Below are positions 18,303 through 27,546 of a stretch of DNA of 64,000 nucleotides, piece after piece. Source of the stretch: Polyangium aurulentum (lineage in GTDB: Bacteria > Myxococcota_A > Polyangia > Polyangiales > Polyangiaceae); contig CAMCKZ010000001.1 of assembly GCA_945875545.1 (NCBI GenBank), positions 1 to 64,000 of the forward strand, written 5' to 3'. Position 1 is the stretch's first letter, and each line of letters opens with the position of its first letter. The notes below the pieces were generated by a model. The model worked only from the letters and a program-made list of their open reading frames with translations. It searched no databases and was not told where the DNA came from. The translations under genes and the position numbers were made by a program.

Positions 18303-19088
18303 ATGCCGTTTTCGCGAATCCGAGCCGTCGCTATTTCTGCCATTTTTGTCTGCGTGGCCTCCGTGGCGCAGGCGGGCGGAGGGGTTGTCAAACTCCGCAC
18401 GGCCGACGCGCAAGAGGCCTCGGGGGGCACGTGGCGCATCTTCATGTCGATCGCGCTGCCCCATCCTCCGAGCATGCCGCACGTGCCGATGAAATTCGTT
18501 TTCACCCAGCAAATTCGCTTCGAACGCACCCTCGTCGATGGTGCCGAAGGCCCGCAAATGATGCGCGTGCCGGTCTCCGTGAGCACGCCGATTATCGAGA
18601 TGGTGGACGTGGGCTTCGGCGACGGACGGGGCAAAGTCTTTAAAGATTCTCGCTACGATTTGCTCATCAATCGCGAACGCGGTTTTGAGGCGGGCGAGTG
18701 GAAGTTGCAGGTCAAAGACAGCGACGGGCGCGAGATTGGGGCGCCCCTCAGTCTGGTCTTGAAGGGCGACAACGACGTCGTTGACCGGCGTTCCATGGTC
18801 TTTGGTGACAAGGGCTCGGCGAAGAAAAAGTCGCGCGAAGAACGGGCCGCGGCGGCCGCGATGAACGCCGATGGATCGGGCGAAGAAGAGGTCAAAGCGT
18901 CGGGCCCGATTCCGTCGTTTGTCGATCCCGCAGCCCACGGCAAGACCGCCGAAGAAGACATCAAAGTGCGCAAGCGCGGCTGCGCCTGCTCCGTTTCACC
19001 TGTAGAATCGCTGGGTTTTGGCCCGTGGGCTGCGTGCGCCACCCTCGTGTCGCTTTCCCTCATTCGCCGTCGCCGGCATCCGTCGTGA
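18303..19088 (+). CDS. Secreted protein with MYXO-CTERM-like anchor
   Basis: 261-residue exported protein of unknown function. A signal peptide ends near VASVAQA^G. The central ~170 residues form a beta-rich domain without a recognised name, followed by a charged Lys/Glu/Ala-rich spacer. The C-terminus has the MYXO-CTERM layout: RGCAC cysteine motif, a hydrophobic helix (GPWAACATLVSLSLI) and RRRR. In myxobacteria this tail is thought to be recognised by a rhomboid-type protease (myxosortase) and to give surface anchoring. Its stop overlaps the holA GTG (GTGA). Confidence 0.8.
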   Translation: MPFSRIRAVAISAIFVCVASVAQAGGGVVKLRTADAQEASGGTWRIFMSIALPHPPSMPHVPMKFVFTQQIRFERTLVDGAEGPQMMRVPVSVSTPIIEMVDVGFGDGRGKVFKDSRYDLLINRERGFEAGEWKLQVKDSDGREIGAPLSLVLKGDNDVVDRRSMVFGDKGSAKKKSREERAAAAAMNADGSGEEEVKASGPIPSFVDPAAHGKTAEEDIKVRKRGCACSVSPVESLGFGPWAACATLVSLSLIRRRRHPS

Positions 19089-20104
19089 CCACCGACGAAC
19101 TCCTTTCCGTCGTCTCGCGCACCGGCGCGCCTCCGGTGCTGTTTATCGTGGGCGAAGAAGCTTTTTTGGCCGACGAAGCGGTGGCTGTCTTGCGCACAGC
19201 GGCCCTCGGCGGGCAGGGCACGGCCTTCGACGAAGACAAGTTTACGGGCGGAGAAACACCTGTGCTTCGCGCGCTTTCGGCCGCAAAAACGCTGCCAATG
19301 CTCGCGCCCAAACGGTTTGTCTACGTGAGGCAGGCCGAGAGATGGGAGGGCGAAGGAGAGAACGCGTCCGAGGGTCTGGAAGCACTTGCAGAATACATAC
19401 AAGATCCGAGTCCATCCACGTGCTTCGTCGTTGTGTTTCGCAAGCTCGACATGCGCCGCAAACATGCGCTTGCGGCGAAGAAGAAGGGAATTATCGTCTC
19501 GTGCGAGGCCCTGACCGGGGCGGCTCTCGTGCGTTGGGTGGAGAGTCGATCGCGAGCAAAAGGCCACGCCATTCACCACGACGTCGCCGAGCGTATTGCC
19601 GCATTGTCCGGGCCCGAACTCTTTGTGATCGAAGATGTGCTCGAGCGCCTTGGCCTCTATGTGGGTGCGGGGAACGCCATCGACGACCCCGCGGTGGCGG
19701 CCCTGGTGACGCGTGTGCGCCTCGGCGACACGTGGGGCCTCGTAGATGCGGTGGCCCAGCGCGACCTCGCCAAGGCCCTCTCAGCGCTCGCAGATGCCTA
19801 TGATCCGAAGGACCGCGGACTGCCGCTGCTCGGTGCGCTCGCCTGGTCGGTGCGCCAACTGGCGAAGCTTCAAGCGGGGCTCGCGTCGGGGATGAGCGAA
19901 GGCGAAGCGGGCAAATTTGCTGGTATTTTCCAGCCGTCGCGTTTGCGCGAAGGCCTCGGGCGGGCCCGGGCGATGAAGCTTGGCGAGGGGGAGCGGTGGC
20001 TGCGAATTCTGGCGGAAACCGACCTAGCGTTGAAGGGGAGTCGTCGCCCGGCCGAGGCCATTCTTGAAGACATGCTGATTCGCCTCGTACGAAAATCGGC
20101 CTGA
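19085..20104 (+). CDS. holA: DNA polymerase III delta subunit
   Basis: Clamp-loader delta subunit, which opens the beta clamp. 339 residues from the GTG at 19085, chosen for the 4-base overlap with the preceding stop. It has the HolA layout: an N-terminal AAA-like domain without a P-loop (FIVGEEAFLADEAV), a KRFVYVRQAE strand, LVRWVESRSRAKG in the lid domain, and a C-terminal alpha domain with a LLGALAWSVRQLAKLQ collar motif. Sequence conservation in this family is low, but order and motifs fit. Longer in-frame starts (19025) would overlap the upstream gene. Confidence 0.87.
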   Translation: MTTDELLSVVSRTGAPPVLFIVGEEAFLADEAVAVLRTAALGGQGTAFDEDKFTGGETPVLRALSAAKTLPMLAPKRFVYVRQAERWEGEGENASEGLEALAEYIQDPSPSTCFVVVFRKLDMRRKHALAAKKKGIIVSCEALTGAALVRWVESRSRAKGHAIHHDVAERIAALSGPELFVIEDVLERLGLYVGAGNAIDDPAVAALVTRVRLGDTWGLVDAVAQRDLAKALSALADAYDPKDRGLPLLGALAWSVRQLAKLQAGLASGMSEGEAGKFAGIFQPSRLREGLGRARAMKLGEGERWLRILAETDLALKGSRRPAEAILEDMLIRLVRKSA

Positions 20105-20249
20105 CGGTCGACGCAGAGCCCGGGCGGGTAGCCCTGACGAGACGCGTATGCCCTCGCCAACCACGCAAAGATCGCGGCACCTTTCACGAGGTCCCTGCGC
20201 GTGCTTAGCTACAGACGATGCCTTGCTGCTCTGTGCACGGAGTTTCAAA

Positions 20250-20933
20250 ATGAGCGTAACTGACGGACCAGACGAACCACGCTGCCGCTGGGTAGCCTCG
20301 GCTCCTCTGCCCACGCGGTTTGGCACCTTTACGACCCACGTTTTTCGCGCAACCGAGCAGGAAGCCAACGAAGAAGTGGAGCGCGAGCACCTGGTTTTGG
20401 TCTTCGGAGACGTGGCCGATCACGTCGGGGTTCCCGCCCGCGTGCACTCCGAATGCATCACGAGCGAGGTCTTCGGGTCGCTCAAATGCGACTGCAAAGA
20501 CCAGCTCGATTCCGCGATGGGCGAGGTCGTCAGTCGCGGTTTCGGTGTGGTTTTTTACCTGCGGCAAGAAGGCCGGGGCATTGGTCTCGGCAATAAAATC
20601 CGAGCCTACGCGCTCCAGGCTCAGGGCCACGACACCGTCGATGCCAACCGCCTGCTCGGTCTCCCAGACGACATGCGGCGCTACGATTCTGTCGTGGCCA
20701 TGATGGCCCATCTCCGCATCAAGTCGCTGCGGCTCATGACGAACAACCCGCTGAAAGTCTCGTCGCTCGAGCGTTTGGGCATCGTCGTCGAGGGCCGACT
20801 GCCCGTTGTGTGCTCGCCTAATCCGCACTCGGCGGGGTACCTTGAGACGAAGCGCACGCGCATGGCCCACCATCTTCCCGCGAGTTTCGCAGAGATTCCG
20901 CTGCTTCGCGTCGTCGGCGGCGACACCGAGTAG
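20250..20933 (+). CDS. ribA: GTP cyclohydrolase II
   Basis: First step of riboflavin synthesis, GTP to 2,5-diamino-6-ribosylamino-pyrimidinone phosphate. 227 residues, single-domain (no fused DHBP synthase). Zinc ligands Cys69, Cys80 and Cys82 (HSEC...KCDC), then LRQEGRGIGLGNKIRAYALQ and NNPLKV, all canonical. The ATG at 20250 lacks a strong ribosome-binding site; an upstream start at 20148 adds a non-homologous leader. No other rib genes follow; ribF lies 6 kb away. Confidence 0.94.
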   Translation: MSVTDGPDEPRCRWVASAPLPTRFGTFTTHVFRATEQEANEEVEREHLVLVFGDVADHVGVPARVHSECITSEVFGSLKCDCKDQLDSAMGEVVSRGFGVVFYLRQEGRGIGLGNKIRAYALQAQGHDTVDANRLLGLPDDMRRYDSVVAMMAHLRIKSLRLMTNNPLKVSSLERLGIVVEGRLPVVCSPNPHSAGYLETKRTRMAHHLPASFAEIPLLRVVGGDTE

Positions 20934-21029
20934 CCCTTGATCCCGGCCCGGTCGAGCGTGGTCGCGGCTCGTCGCGCAGTAGGTTTTCCCGTGTTTGTGA
21001 AACATATTTGGTATGCGGCTGGTAATCGT

Positions 21030-22217
21030 ATGGTGAATGTAAGGCGCTGGGCTGTTGTTGTACTTTGCACGCTTGGTTCCGAGGCCCAGGCGCACGCCGA
21101 TGAGTCCTCCGATGGGCACTCCGATGGGCTCGTCCCGGTCGATGCGCGGTCGGTCGATGCTCCGCTCACGTGGAACACGGTTGGCGTTCTTCGCGCCACA
21201 GACCCTCTCGGCACTGGAAATGCGTCTGTTCAGCTTTTTTCCACGTACCGCACCGTTCCTCGGGCCCTCGACGCCGCCGCACGTCCCATGGTTTTGGGCG
21301 AAATAGCGGCGGCTTTTGGTGTGAGTAACTCCGTGTCCGTCGGGATTTCTCTCCCCGTTTTGGTGCGCGGGTATGGGGTGTATGGCGTTCCTCTATCGGC
21401 GCTCGGAGATGCTCGTTTCGTGCTGTCGCACAGTCCCTTGATTCCGGGGCCGATTGGTCCGGGGTTTTCGTGGACGGTGGGCCTTCGTGCGCCCACGGGC
21501 GATCGCGCGAGCGGTATTGCCTACGCCTCGACGGCGGTTCTAGCTTCCGCGCACGGAGAGATTCGCCTGGGAATTGCCGATGTTTTGGGGCATTTGGGCG
21601 TCACGCACGCGGTGGATCACGCCGCTTCGAGCGCCGGGGCCGTGAGGGCGGCACCGAGCAGTCTCGTGGACGGTGGTTTTGGGCTTACGGCGCGCCTACA
21701 TGATCTGGTTCGCGCAGCACCGGAGCACATACGGCTAGAGCTGGCGGTCACCGGGCGAAAAGCGCTGGCGGGATCGAACACATTTGACGCGGCGTTTCTC
21801 CACTTGTCGCAGCGCTTTTATTTGGATCGGGACGACGAAATGGGGCTCGTCTTGGGGTTGGCGATGGCCGTGAGCGGGACGCCGGAAGCGTCGGGAACCC
21901 TGGGTTTTCGCTACGCGCCACGTCTTCACGATCGCGACGGAGACGGCGTGCCCGACCGCCTCGATCAATGCCCCGAACTTGAAGAAGACCGCGACGGGTT
22001 CGAAGACTCGGACGGCTGCCCGGAGATCGACAACGACGGCGACGACGTCAGCGACGAAGACGACAAGTGCCCGAATGAGGCCGGCGATGCCGAAGCCTTC
22101 GGATGCCCAGCGCCGCCCGTAGAGGCCAATCCTGCGGAGCCCGAGACCGGCGAGACCGGCGAGACAGGGCTTGCGCCGGTCACCGATTCAAAGCCTACGA
22201 CTGCGCCTGCGCGATAA
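21030..22217 (+). CDS. Outer-membrane barrel protein with acidic DxD repeats
   Basis: 395 residues. A signal peptide ends near SEAQAHA. It is followed by ~280 residues of alternating beta strands that look like an outer-membrane barrel, then a thrombospondin type 3-like, Ca2+-binding-type segment (DRDGDGVPDRLDQCPE, EDSDGCPEIDNDGDD, DEDDKCPNEAG). A Pro/Glu/Thr tail with a TGE tandem repeat follows. In related myxobacterial proteins this acidic segment precedes an OmpA peptidoglycan-binding domain; that domain is absent here. Function unknown. An upstream GTG/TTG region (from 20937) is not supported as coding. Confidence 0.65.
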   Translation: MVNVRRWAVVVLCTLGSEAQAHADESSDGHSDGLVPVDARSVDAPLTWNTVGVLRATDPLGTGNASVQLFSTYRTVPRALDAAARPMVLGEIAAAFGVSNSVSVGISLPVLVRGYGVYGVPLSALGDARFVLSHSPLIPGPIGPGFSWTVGLRAPTGDRASGIAYASTAVLASAHGEIRLGIADVLGHLGVTHAVDHAASSAGAVRAAPSSLVDGGFGLTARLHDLVRAAPEHIRLELAVTGRKALAGSNTFDAAFLHLSQRFYLDRDDEMGLVLGLAMAVSGTPEASGTLGFRYAPRLHDRDGDGVPDRLDQCPELEEDRDGFEDSDGCPEIDNDGDDVSDEDDKCPNEAGDAEAFGCPAPPVEANPAEPETGETGETGLAPVTDSKPTTAPAR

Positions 22218-22226
22218 AAAAACGGC

Positions 22227-22258
22227 AAAAAAAAGGCCCCGCCCTTGCGAGCGGAGCC
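22227..22258 (-). terminator. Rho-independent terminator of groEL
   Basis: Read on the minus strand: stem GGCTCCGC / GCGGGGCC with an eight-base loop (bases 22235-22258), then eight T residues (22227-22234). It lies 40 bases after the groEL stop and just past the end of the convergent plus-strand gene. Confidence 0.85.
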
Positions 22259-22298
22259 AATTTGCGAAGGGAATTCCCTCGCGGTTCACAACAACGGC

Positions 22299-23927
<1,629 letters not shown>

Positions 23928-23957
23928 CTATGCTCCGAAATACTTAAAAATACTAAA

Positions 23958-24251
23958 TCAGGATTCGAGGACAGCGAGGATGTCGTCTTCGCGAAGGATT
24001 AGGCGGTCGTCGCCGTCGATCTTGACCTCGGTGCCGCTGTACTTGCCGAAAAGAACGCGATCGCCAACCTTGACGTCGAGCTTGCGAACCGTGCCGTTTT
24101 CCAGGGCTTTGCCGTTGCCGACCGCGAGAACTTCACCTTCGATGGGCTTCTCTTTGGCCGTATCGGGGATGATGATGCCGCCCTTGGTCTTCTCTTCTTC
24201 CTTGAGGCGCTTGACGATGATGCGGTCGTGAAGGGGACGGATGTTCGCCAT
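23958..24251 (-). CDS. groS: Co-chaperonin GroES
   Basis: 10-kDa co-chaperonin, 97 residues, which caps the GroEL ring. It has [32 protein letters not shown] (the mobile loop covers about residues 16-32) and the C-terminal [11 protein letters not shown]. First gene of the groES-groEL operon. The ATG at 24251 is preceded by two CIRCE elements within 160 bases. Codon use and length are typical. Confidence 0.97.
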   Translation of the reverse strand: MANIRPLHDRIIVKRLKEEEKTKGGIIIPDTAKEKPIEGEVLAVGNGKALENGTVRKLDVKVGDRVLFGKYSGTEVKIDGDDRLILREDDILAVLES

Positions 24252-24306
24252 GATGGTTCTCCAGAGGGGGTCGATTTTGCGGGGATTGAGATTCGCCGGG
24301 GAGCGA

Positions 24307-24333
24307 TTGGCACTCGCGTGGTGAGAGTGCTTG
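24307..24333. promoter_or_regulatory. CIRCE operator, proximal to groES
   Basis: Inverted repeat TTGGCACTC - nine bases - GAGTGCTTG, close to the HrcA operator consensus TTAGCACTC-N9-GAGTGCTAA. It lies 56 bases before the groES ATG. HrcA repression of groESL is the established role of this element. Confidence 0.9.
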
Positions 24334-24380
24334 GTGCCGCGGGTTGATTCGCGGCGGCACCGCTTGTGCCCGAGGGTGCT

Positions 24381-24407
24381 TTGGCACTTGCATGATGCGA
24401 GTGCCAA
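24381..24407. promoter_or_regulatory. CIRCE operator, distal
   Basis: Second inverted repeat with the same spacing: TTGGCACTT - nine bases - GAGTGCCAA. Its start is 74 bases from that of the first (about seven helical turns). Between the two lies another inverted repeat with 8-base arms (GGTGCCGC / GCGGCACC, about 24332-24362). Two HrcA sites suggest tight repression. Confidence 0.85.
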
Positions 24408-24689
24408 CGCGTTTGTGGGGGCGAAAGTAGCCCTCCGCGCCCAGGTGTCAAGGCTGCGCGCGCGCAAAAAGCGCTTGGCGTGGGAAACGCCGGGCAAACG
24501 TTGCAGAGCCCGTTTTTGGCACACGGACGTTGAGAGCGCTTGCTCGCGGTTAGGCAGTCTCTCGCTGAAAGTGCTGAAGTGCTTAGAAAGACGAGAAAAA
24601 ACGCTCATGGAGTGGAGGTTTGCCCGCGCGAGCCGTACACCAAAGAGAGGCCCCATTCGTTTGTGTCCTACGGGGTCCGGAGGTAGCCC
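24408..24689. other. Intergenic region with no gene seen
   Basis: 282 bases between the groESL control region and the next plus-strand gene. It holds a small perfect hairpin (GGCGT / ACGCC, 24477-24491) and, at the end, GGAGGT six bases before the ATG at 24690. I see no convincing small ORF or RNA. Confidence 0.5.
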
Positions 24690-25298
24690 ATGGCCATCGT
24701 TGCAAGCGCATCCGTCCGCGACTTTTTCGAAGAGTCCGTCAACGAATCCCTTCGCGCGCGCTCGCTCGATGCGAGCGCCGGAGCCCGGGCCTACTTAATC
24801 GGCGTCCTCGAAGACCAGGCGAAACCTTCGAGGCGCGTGGATCAAGCCATCGACGGTCCTCTCGCGTTCATGTTGGCCGACGCCTTGGCCGTCGCGCGGC
24901 CAGCGGAGCGCTTCGAGCGACTGCGGTGCCTCGGGGACGCAGTGCTCTACGCCGCGGGCTTTTTTCGTGGCCACTTTGGGGCGCGGGGCGTGGACGAAAC
25001 TTACGTGGTTCGCATGGGGCAAAAAGCTTACTCGGGCGCGCGCCAAGTGCTCGTGCCGGGGGGCCGCGAAGTCGCGAGCGACGCGGACGTCTTCGGAGAG
25101 TTGTCTGACGGATTCGAAGCATTTTTGCGGGTTTTCGAAGACGTTGCCGACGGCACCAAGTGCCTCGGCGCGAGCTCGTCGACGGACGTTCTGAAGCTCT
25201 ACGAACGCTGGCTCCAGACCGGGAGCGACCGCCTCGCGACGGCCCTTGGGGCGCAGGGAATTTCTCCCGTCCGCAAAGTTGCCACGGGCCTCCAGTGA
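24690..25298 (+). CDS. Hypothetical protein, helical, first of a pair
   Basis: 202-residue soluble protein, no recognised family. The ATG is preceded by a strong GGAGGT at good spacing. Mostly helical, with a conserved-looking core ([45 protein letters not shown]). Its stop overlaps the start of the next gene (GTGA), so the two are probably made together and may interact. No signal peptide or membrane segment. I infer a myxobacteria-restricted conserved gene, which cannot be confirmed here. Confidence 0.7.
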   Translation: MAIVASASVRDFFEESVNESLRARSLDASAGARAYLIGVLEDQAKPSRRVDQAIDGPLAFMLADALAVARPAERFERLRCLGDAVLYAAGFFRGHFGARGVDETYVVRMGQKAYSGARQVLVPGGREVASDADVFGELSDGFEAFLRVFEDVADGTKCLGASSSTDVLKLYERWLQTGSDRLATALGAQGISPVRKVATGLQ

Positions 25299-25978
25299 GG
25301 CGACCTGTGCATTCTGCATGCAACGGAGACGGCGTTCGTCACGCGGTCGAGGCTCCGTGCGCGGCGCTCGAGGGGAACGGCGCGGGCCTTGTTCGCGAGC
25401 TCGAACTGGCGCGCAAAGTCCAGCGGGCCCTCGAAAGACTTTACGCCGTGGCCCCCCTCGACGACGTGCGCGAATACGTGCAACCTGCACGCAATGGACG
25501 GGAAGAACTGCTCGTGCGCGAGACGCGCGGAGTCCTTGAAATTGCAGTGCATTTGCCCGAATTGGCCAAGAGTGAACCTCTCGACGTGGACGGCTGGTGC
25601 CAGGTGATTGAGGGGGTCAGTCACTTTGTTCTTTTGGCGGATCGCGCGCGGGAAGATCGCTCGGTCAGCCGCTTGGAGCTCGAGCTGCAAGCGGAAGTGG
25701 ACAAGTTCGTCGTCCTTTTTTCCGCGATGCAAATGCCGTCGCTGGCGAACGGCGAAAGACTGATGCACCGGCTTTACGACTCGGTGCAGTTTGCACACGC
25801 TGAAGACACGGAGCTCGGCGCGCGGTACCGCCAAGCGAACGGCGTGGCGCGCCGGTGGGTCGCCCGCACCGGACTGCGCTTCGCGTCGCCGCTCGATGTC
25901 GGCGGCTTTCGCGCCGCGTTGCGGGCCTTTTTTCGCGCGCCCCTCGAGGAGAAAATGCACCGCGCGCTCGCGGCGTGA
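25295..25978 (+). CDS. Hypothetical protein, second of a pair
   Basis: 227 residues from the GTG at 25295, translationally coupled to the preceding gene by a GTGA overlap. No recognised family. It appears helical, with a central segment (LDVDGWCQVIEGVSHFVLLADRAREDRSVSRLELELQAEVDK) that looks like a conserved core. A copy of the 11-base TGCATTCTGCA word lies in its first codons (25308-25318). A longer frame beginning at 25160 would run through the upstream gene and is rejected. Confidence 0.68.
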   Translation: MRRPVHSACNGDGVRHAVEAPCAALEGNGAGLVRELELARKVQRALERLYAVAPLDDVREYVQPARNGREELLVRETRGVLEIAVHLPELAKSEPLDVDGWCQVIEGVSHFVLLADRAREDRSVSRLELELQAEVDKFVVLFSAMQMPSLANGERLMHRLYDSVQFAHAEDTELGARYRQANGVARRWVARTGLRFASPLDVGGFRAALRAFFRAPLEEKMHRALAA

Positions 25979-26247
25979 GTGCGCGCGGGATGCCCGAAAA
26001 ACGGCGCGTGAATCGCGTTCAGCCCCTTTTGCGCGGTGTCACTTTTCGTCGCGCTGCACCGACGCCGTCGGCGCTCGGTGGGGCCAACCGCGAGGGCCTT
26101 TTTCGATGGATTTCGATGGATGCACCTCGCGCATACGTCGCTCTCATATTGCGCGTACAACAGATGTATAACAGTCATCTAATCAATATCGTATGTATGT
26201 TTGATAGATATGTATAGAAGTACGTCGTATGTCTATGCCCCGTCGCG
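25979..26247. other. Intergenic region with AT-rich island
   Basis: 269 bases. The second half (about 26140-26235) is strikingly AT-rich for this genome, with stretches such as ATGTATAACAGTCATC and TATGTATGTTTGATAG. It probably contains the desaturase promoter, but I cannot define a -35/-10 pair with confidence. Confidence 0.5.
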
Positions 26248-27534
26248 GTGAAAGGGCTCGCTCCGCGCGCAGCTCCACGCGTGAATGTCCTGGTGGTTCG
26301 CGGTCGCCCTTGGTACCGGCGTCGCGTGCGCCCGCGTGATCCTCTCCCGTCCCTCGACTACGCCGCTTTTGCTCGCGATCTCGATGCCATTCGCGCGGAA
26401 GCCGTGGCGTCCATCGGGCCAGGCGACCTCGCGCACTTGCAAAAAATGGAGCGATGGGGGCGCGCGTGCGAAGCCTTTGGGTACGCGACGGCGTGGGTTG
26501 CGCCGAACCCCGTTTCCGCGTTGGCCATCGCCCTCGGAAGCACCGCGCGGTGGACGATCGTCACCCACCACGTGACCCACGGCGGCCTCGATCGCGTGCC
26601 CGGTGCGCCGGCGCGTTACACGAGCAAGGGCTTCGCGAAGGGCGCGCGCCGGCTCGTCGATTGGTTCGACTGGATTCACCCCGATGCGTGGCACTACGAA
26701 CACAACGTTTTGCACCACTACCGCACGAACGAGACCGCCGACCCGGACCTCGTGGAACAAAACTTCGCGGGCCTTGAGGGCTCGTCGCCGGCGGTGCGTT
26801 GGGCCGCGGCGGGGTTCTTCGCGCTGACGTGGAAGTGGTCGTATTACGCGCCCAATACGTGGCAAGTACTGCGCCGCGCCGAACGCGAAAAGGCCGCGGG
26901 CCGCCCCGTTTCCGTTGACGGAATCGCGAACCCGGAGCCGCTCCTTGAGGCCTTCGATCCGCGCACCGCCGAGGGCCGAAGCTTTTGGCGGGCGTGCCTC
27001 TTGCCCTACGGTATCACACGATTTGTGGTGTTACCCGCGGCGTTCGCGCCCCTGGGGCCCTGGGCCGTTTTCAGCGTGTGGGCCAATTCGGTCGTCGCCG
27101 AATTCGTGGCCAACGTGCACAGTTTTCTCGTCATCACGCCAAACCACGCGGGCGACGATATTCACCGGTTCGACCGCAAGCCCAGCGATCGCGCGGAGTT
27201 TTACGTGCGCCAAGTGCTCGGCAGCGCGAACTTTTCCACGGGCGGCGACCTGCGCGATTTTTTTCACGGGTTTCTGAACTACCAAATCGAGCATCACTTG
27301 TGGCCCGATCTGCCGCCTTCGGTCTACCAGCGCATTCAGCCGAAGGTCAAAGCTGTGTGTGCGCGCCACGGCGTGCCGTACGTGCAGCAGCCTCTCCACC
27401 AGCGCGTCCGCCAACTTTGGGGGATCATGCTCGGGTCGCGAAAAATGCAACGCAGCGAGACCCGATCGCGCACCGAGCGCCGCCGCGACAGCGCCGAGGT
27501 GGAGGCTTCCGGCGAGGTTGCTCATGGCGGCTAA
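26248..27534 (+). CDS. Membrane fatty acid desaturase
   Basis: Di-iron membrane desaturase-like protein, 428 residues. Histidine boxes: HHVTH (about 110), HNVLHH (~151-156), NHAGDDIH, and QIEHHLWP (~350), the last typical of front-end and acyl-lipid desaturases. Hydrophobic segments flank the boxes. The exact substrate and position of the double bond cannot be told. The start is the GTG at 26248 (no good ribosome-binding site) or a GTG at 26281. The ~45 C-terminal residues are Arg/Glu-rich and outside the family. An AT-rich upstream region may respond to membrane state (inference). Confidence 0.82.
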   Translation: MKGLAPRAAPRVNVLVVRGRPWYRRRVRPRDPLPSLDYAAFARDLDAIRAEAVASIGPGDLAHLQKMERWGRACEAFGYATAWVAPNPVSALAIALGSTARWTIVTHHVTHGGLDRVPGAPARYTSKGFAKGARRLVDWFDWIHPDAWHYEHNVLHHYRTNETADPDLVEQNFAGLEGSSPAVRWAAAGFFALTWKWSYYAPNTWQVLRRAEREKAAGRPVSVDGIANPEPLLEAFDPRTAEGRSFWRACLLPYGITRFVVLPAAFAPLGPWAVFSVWANSVVAEFVANVHSFLVITPNHAGDDIHRFDRKPSDRAEFYVRQVLGSANFSTGGDLRDFFHGFLNYQIEHHLWPDLPPSVYQRIQPKVKAVCARHGVPYVQQPLHQRVRQLWGIMLGSRKMQRSETRSRTERRRDSAEVEASGEVAHGG

Positions 27535-27546
27535 ACCGTAATTATA

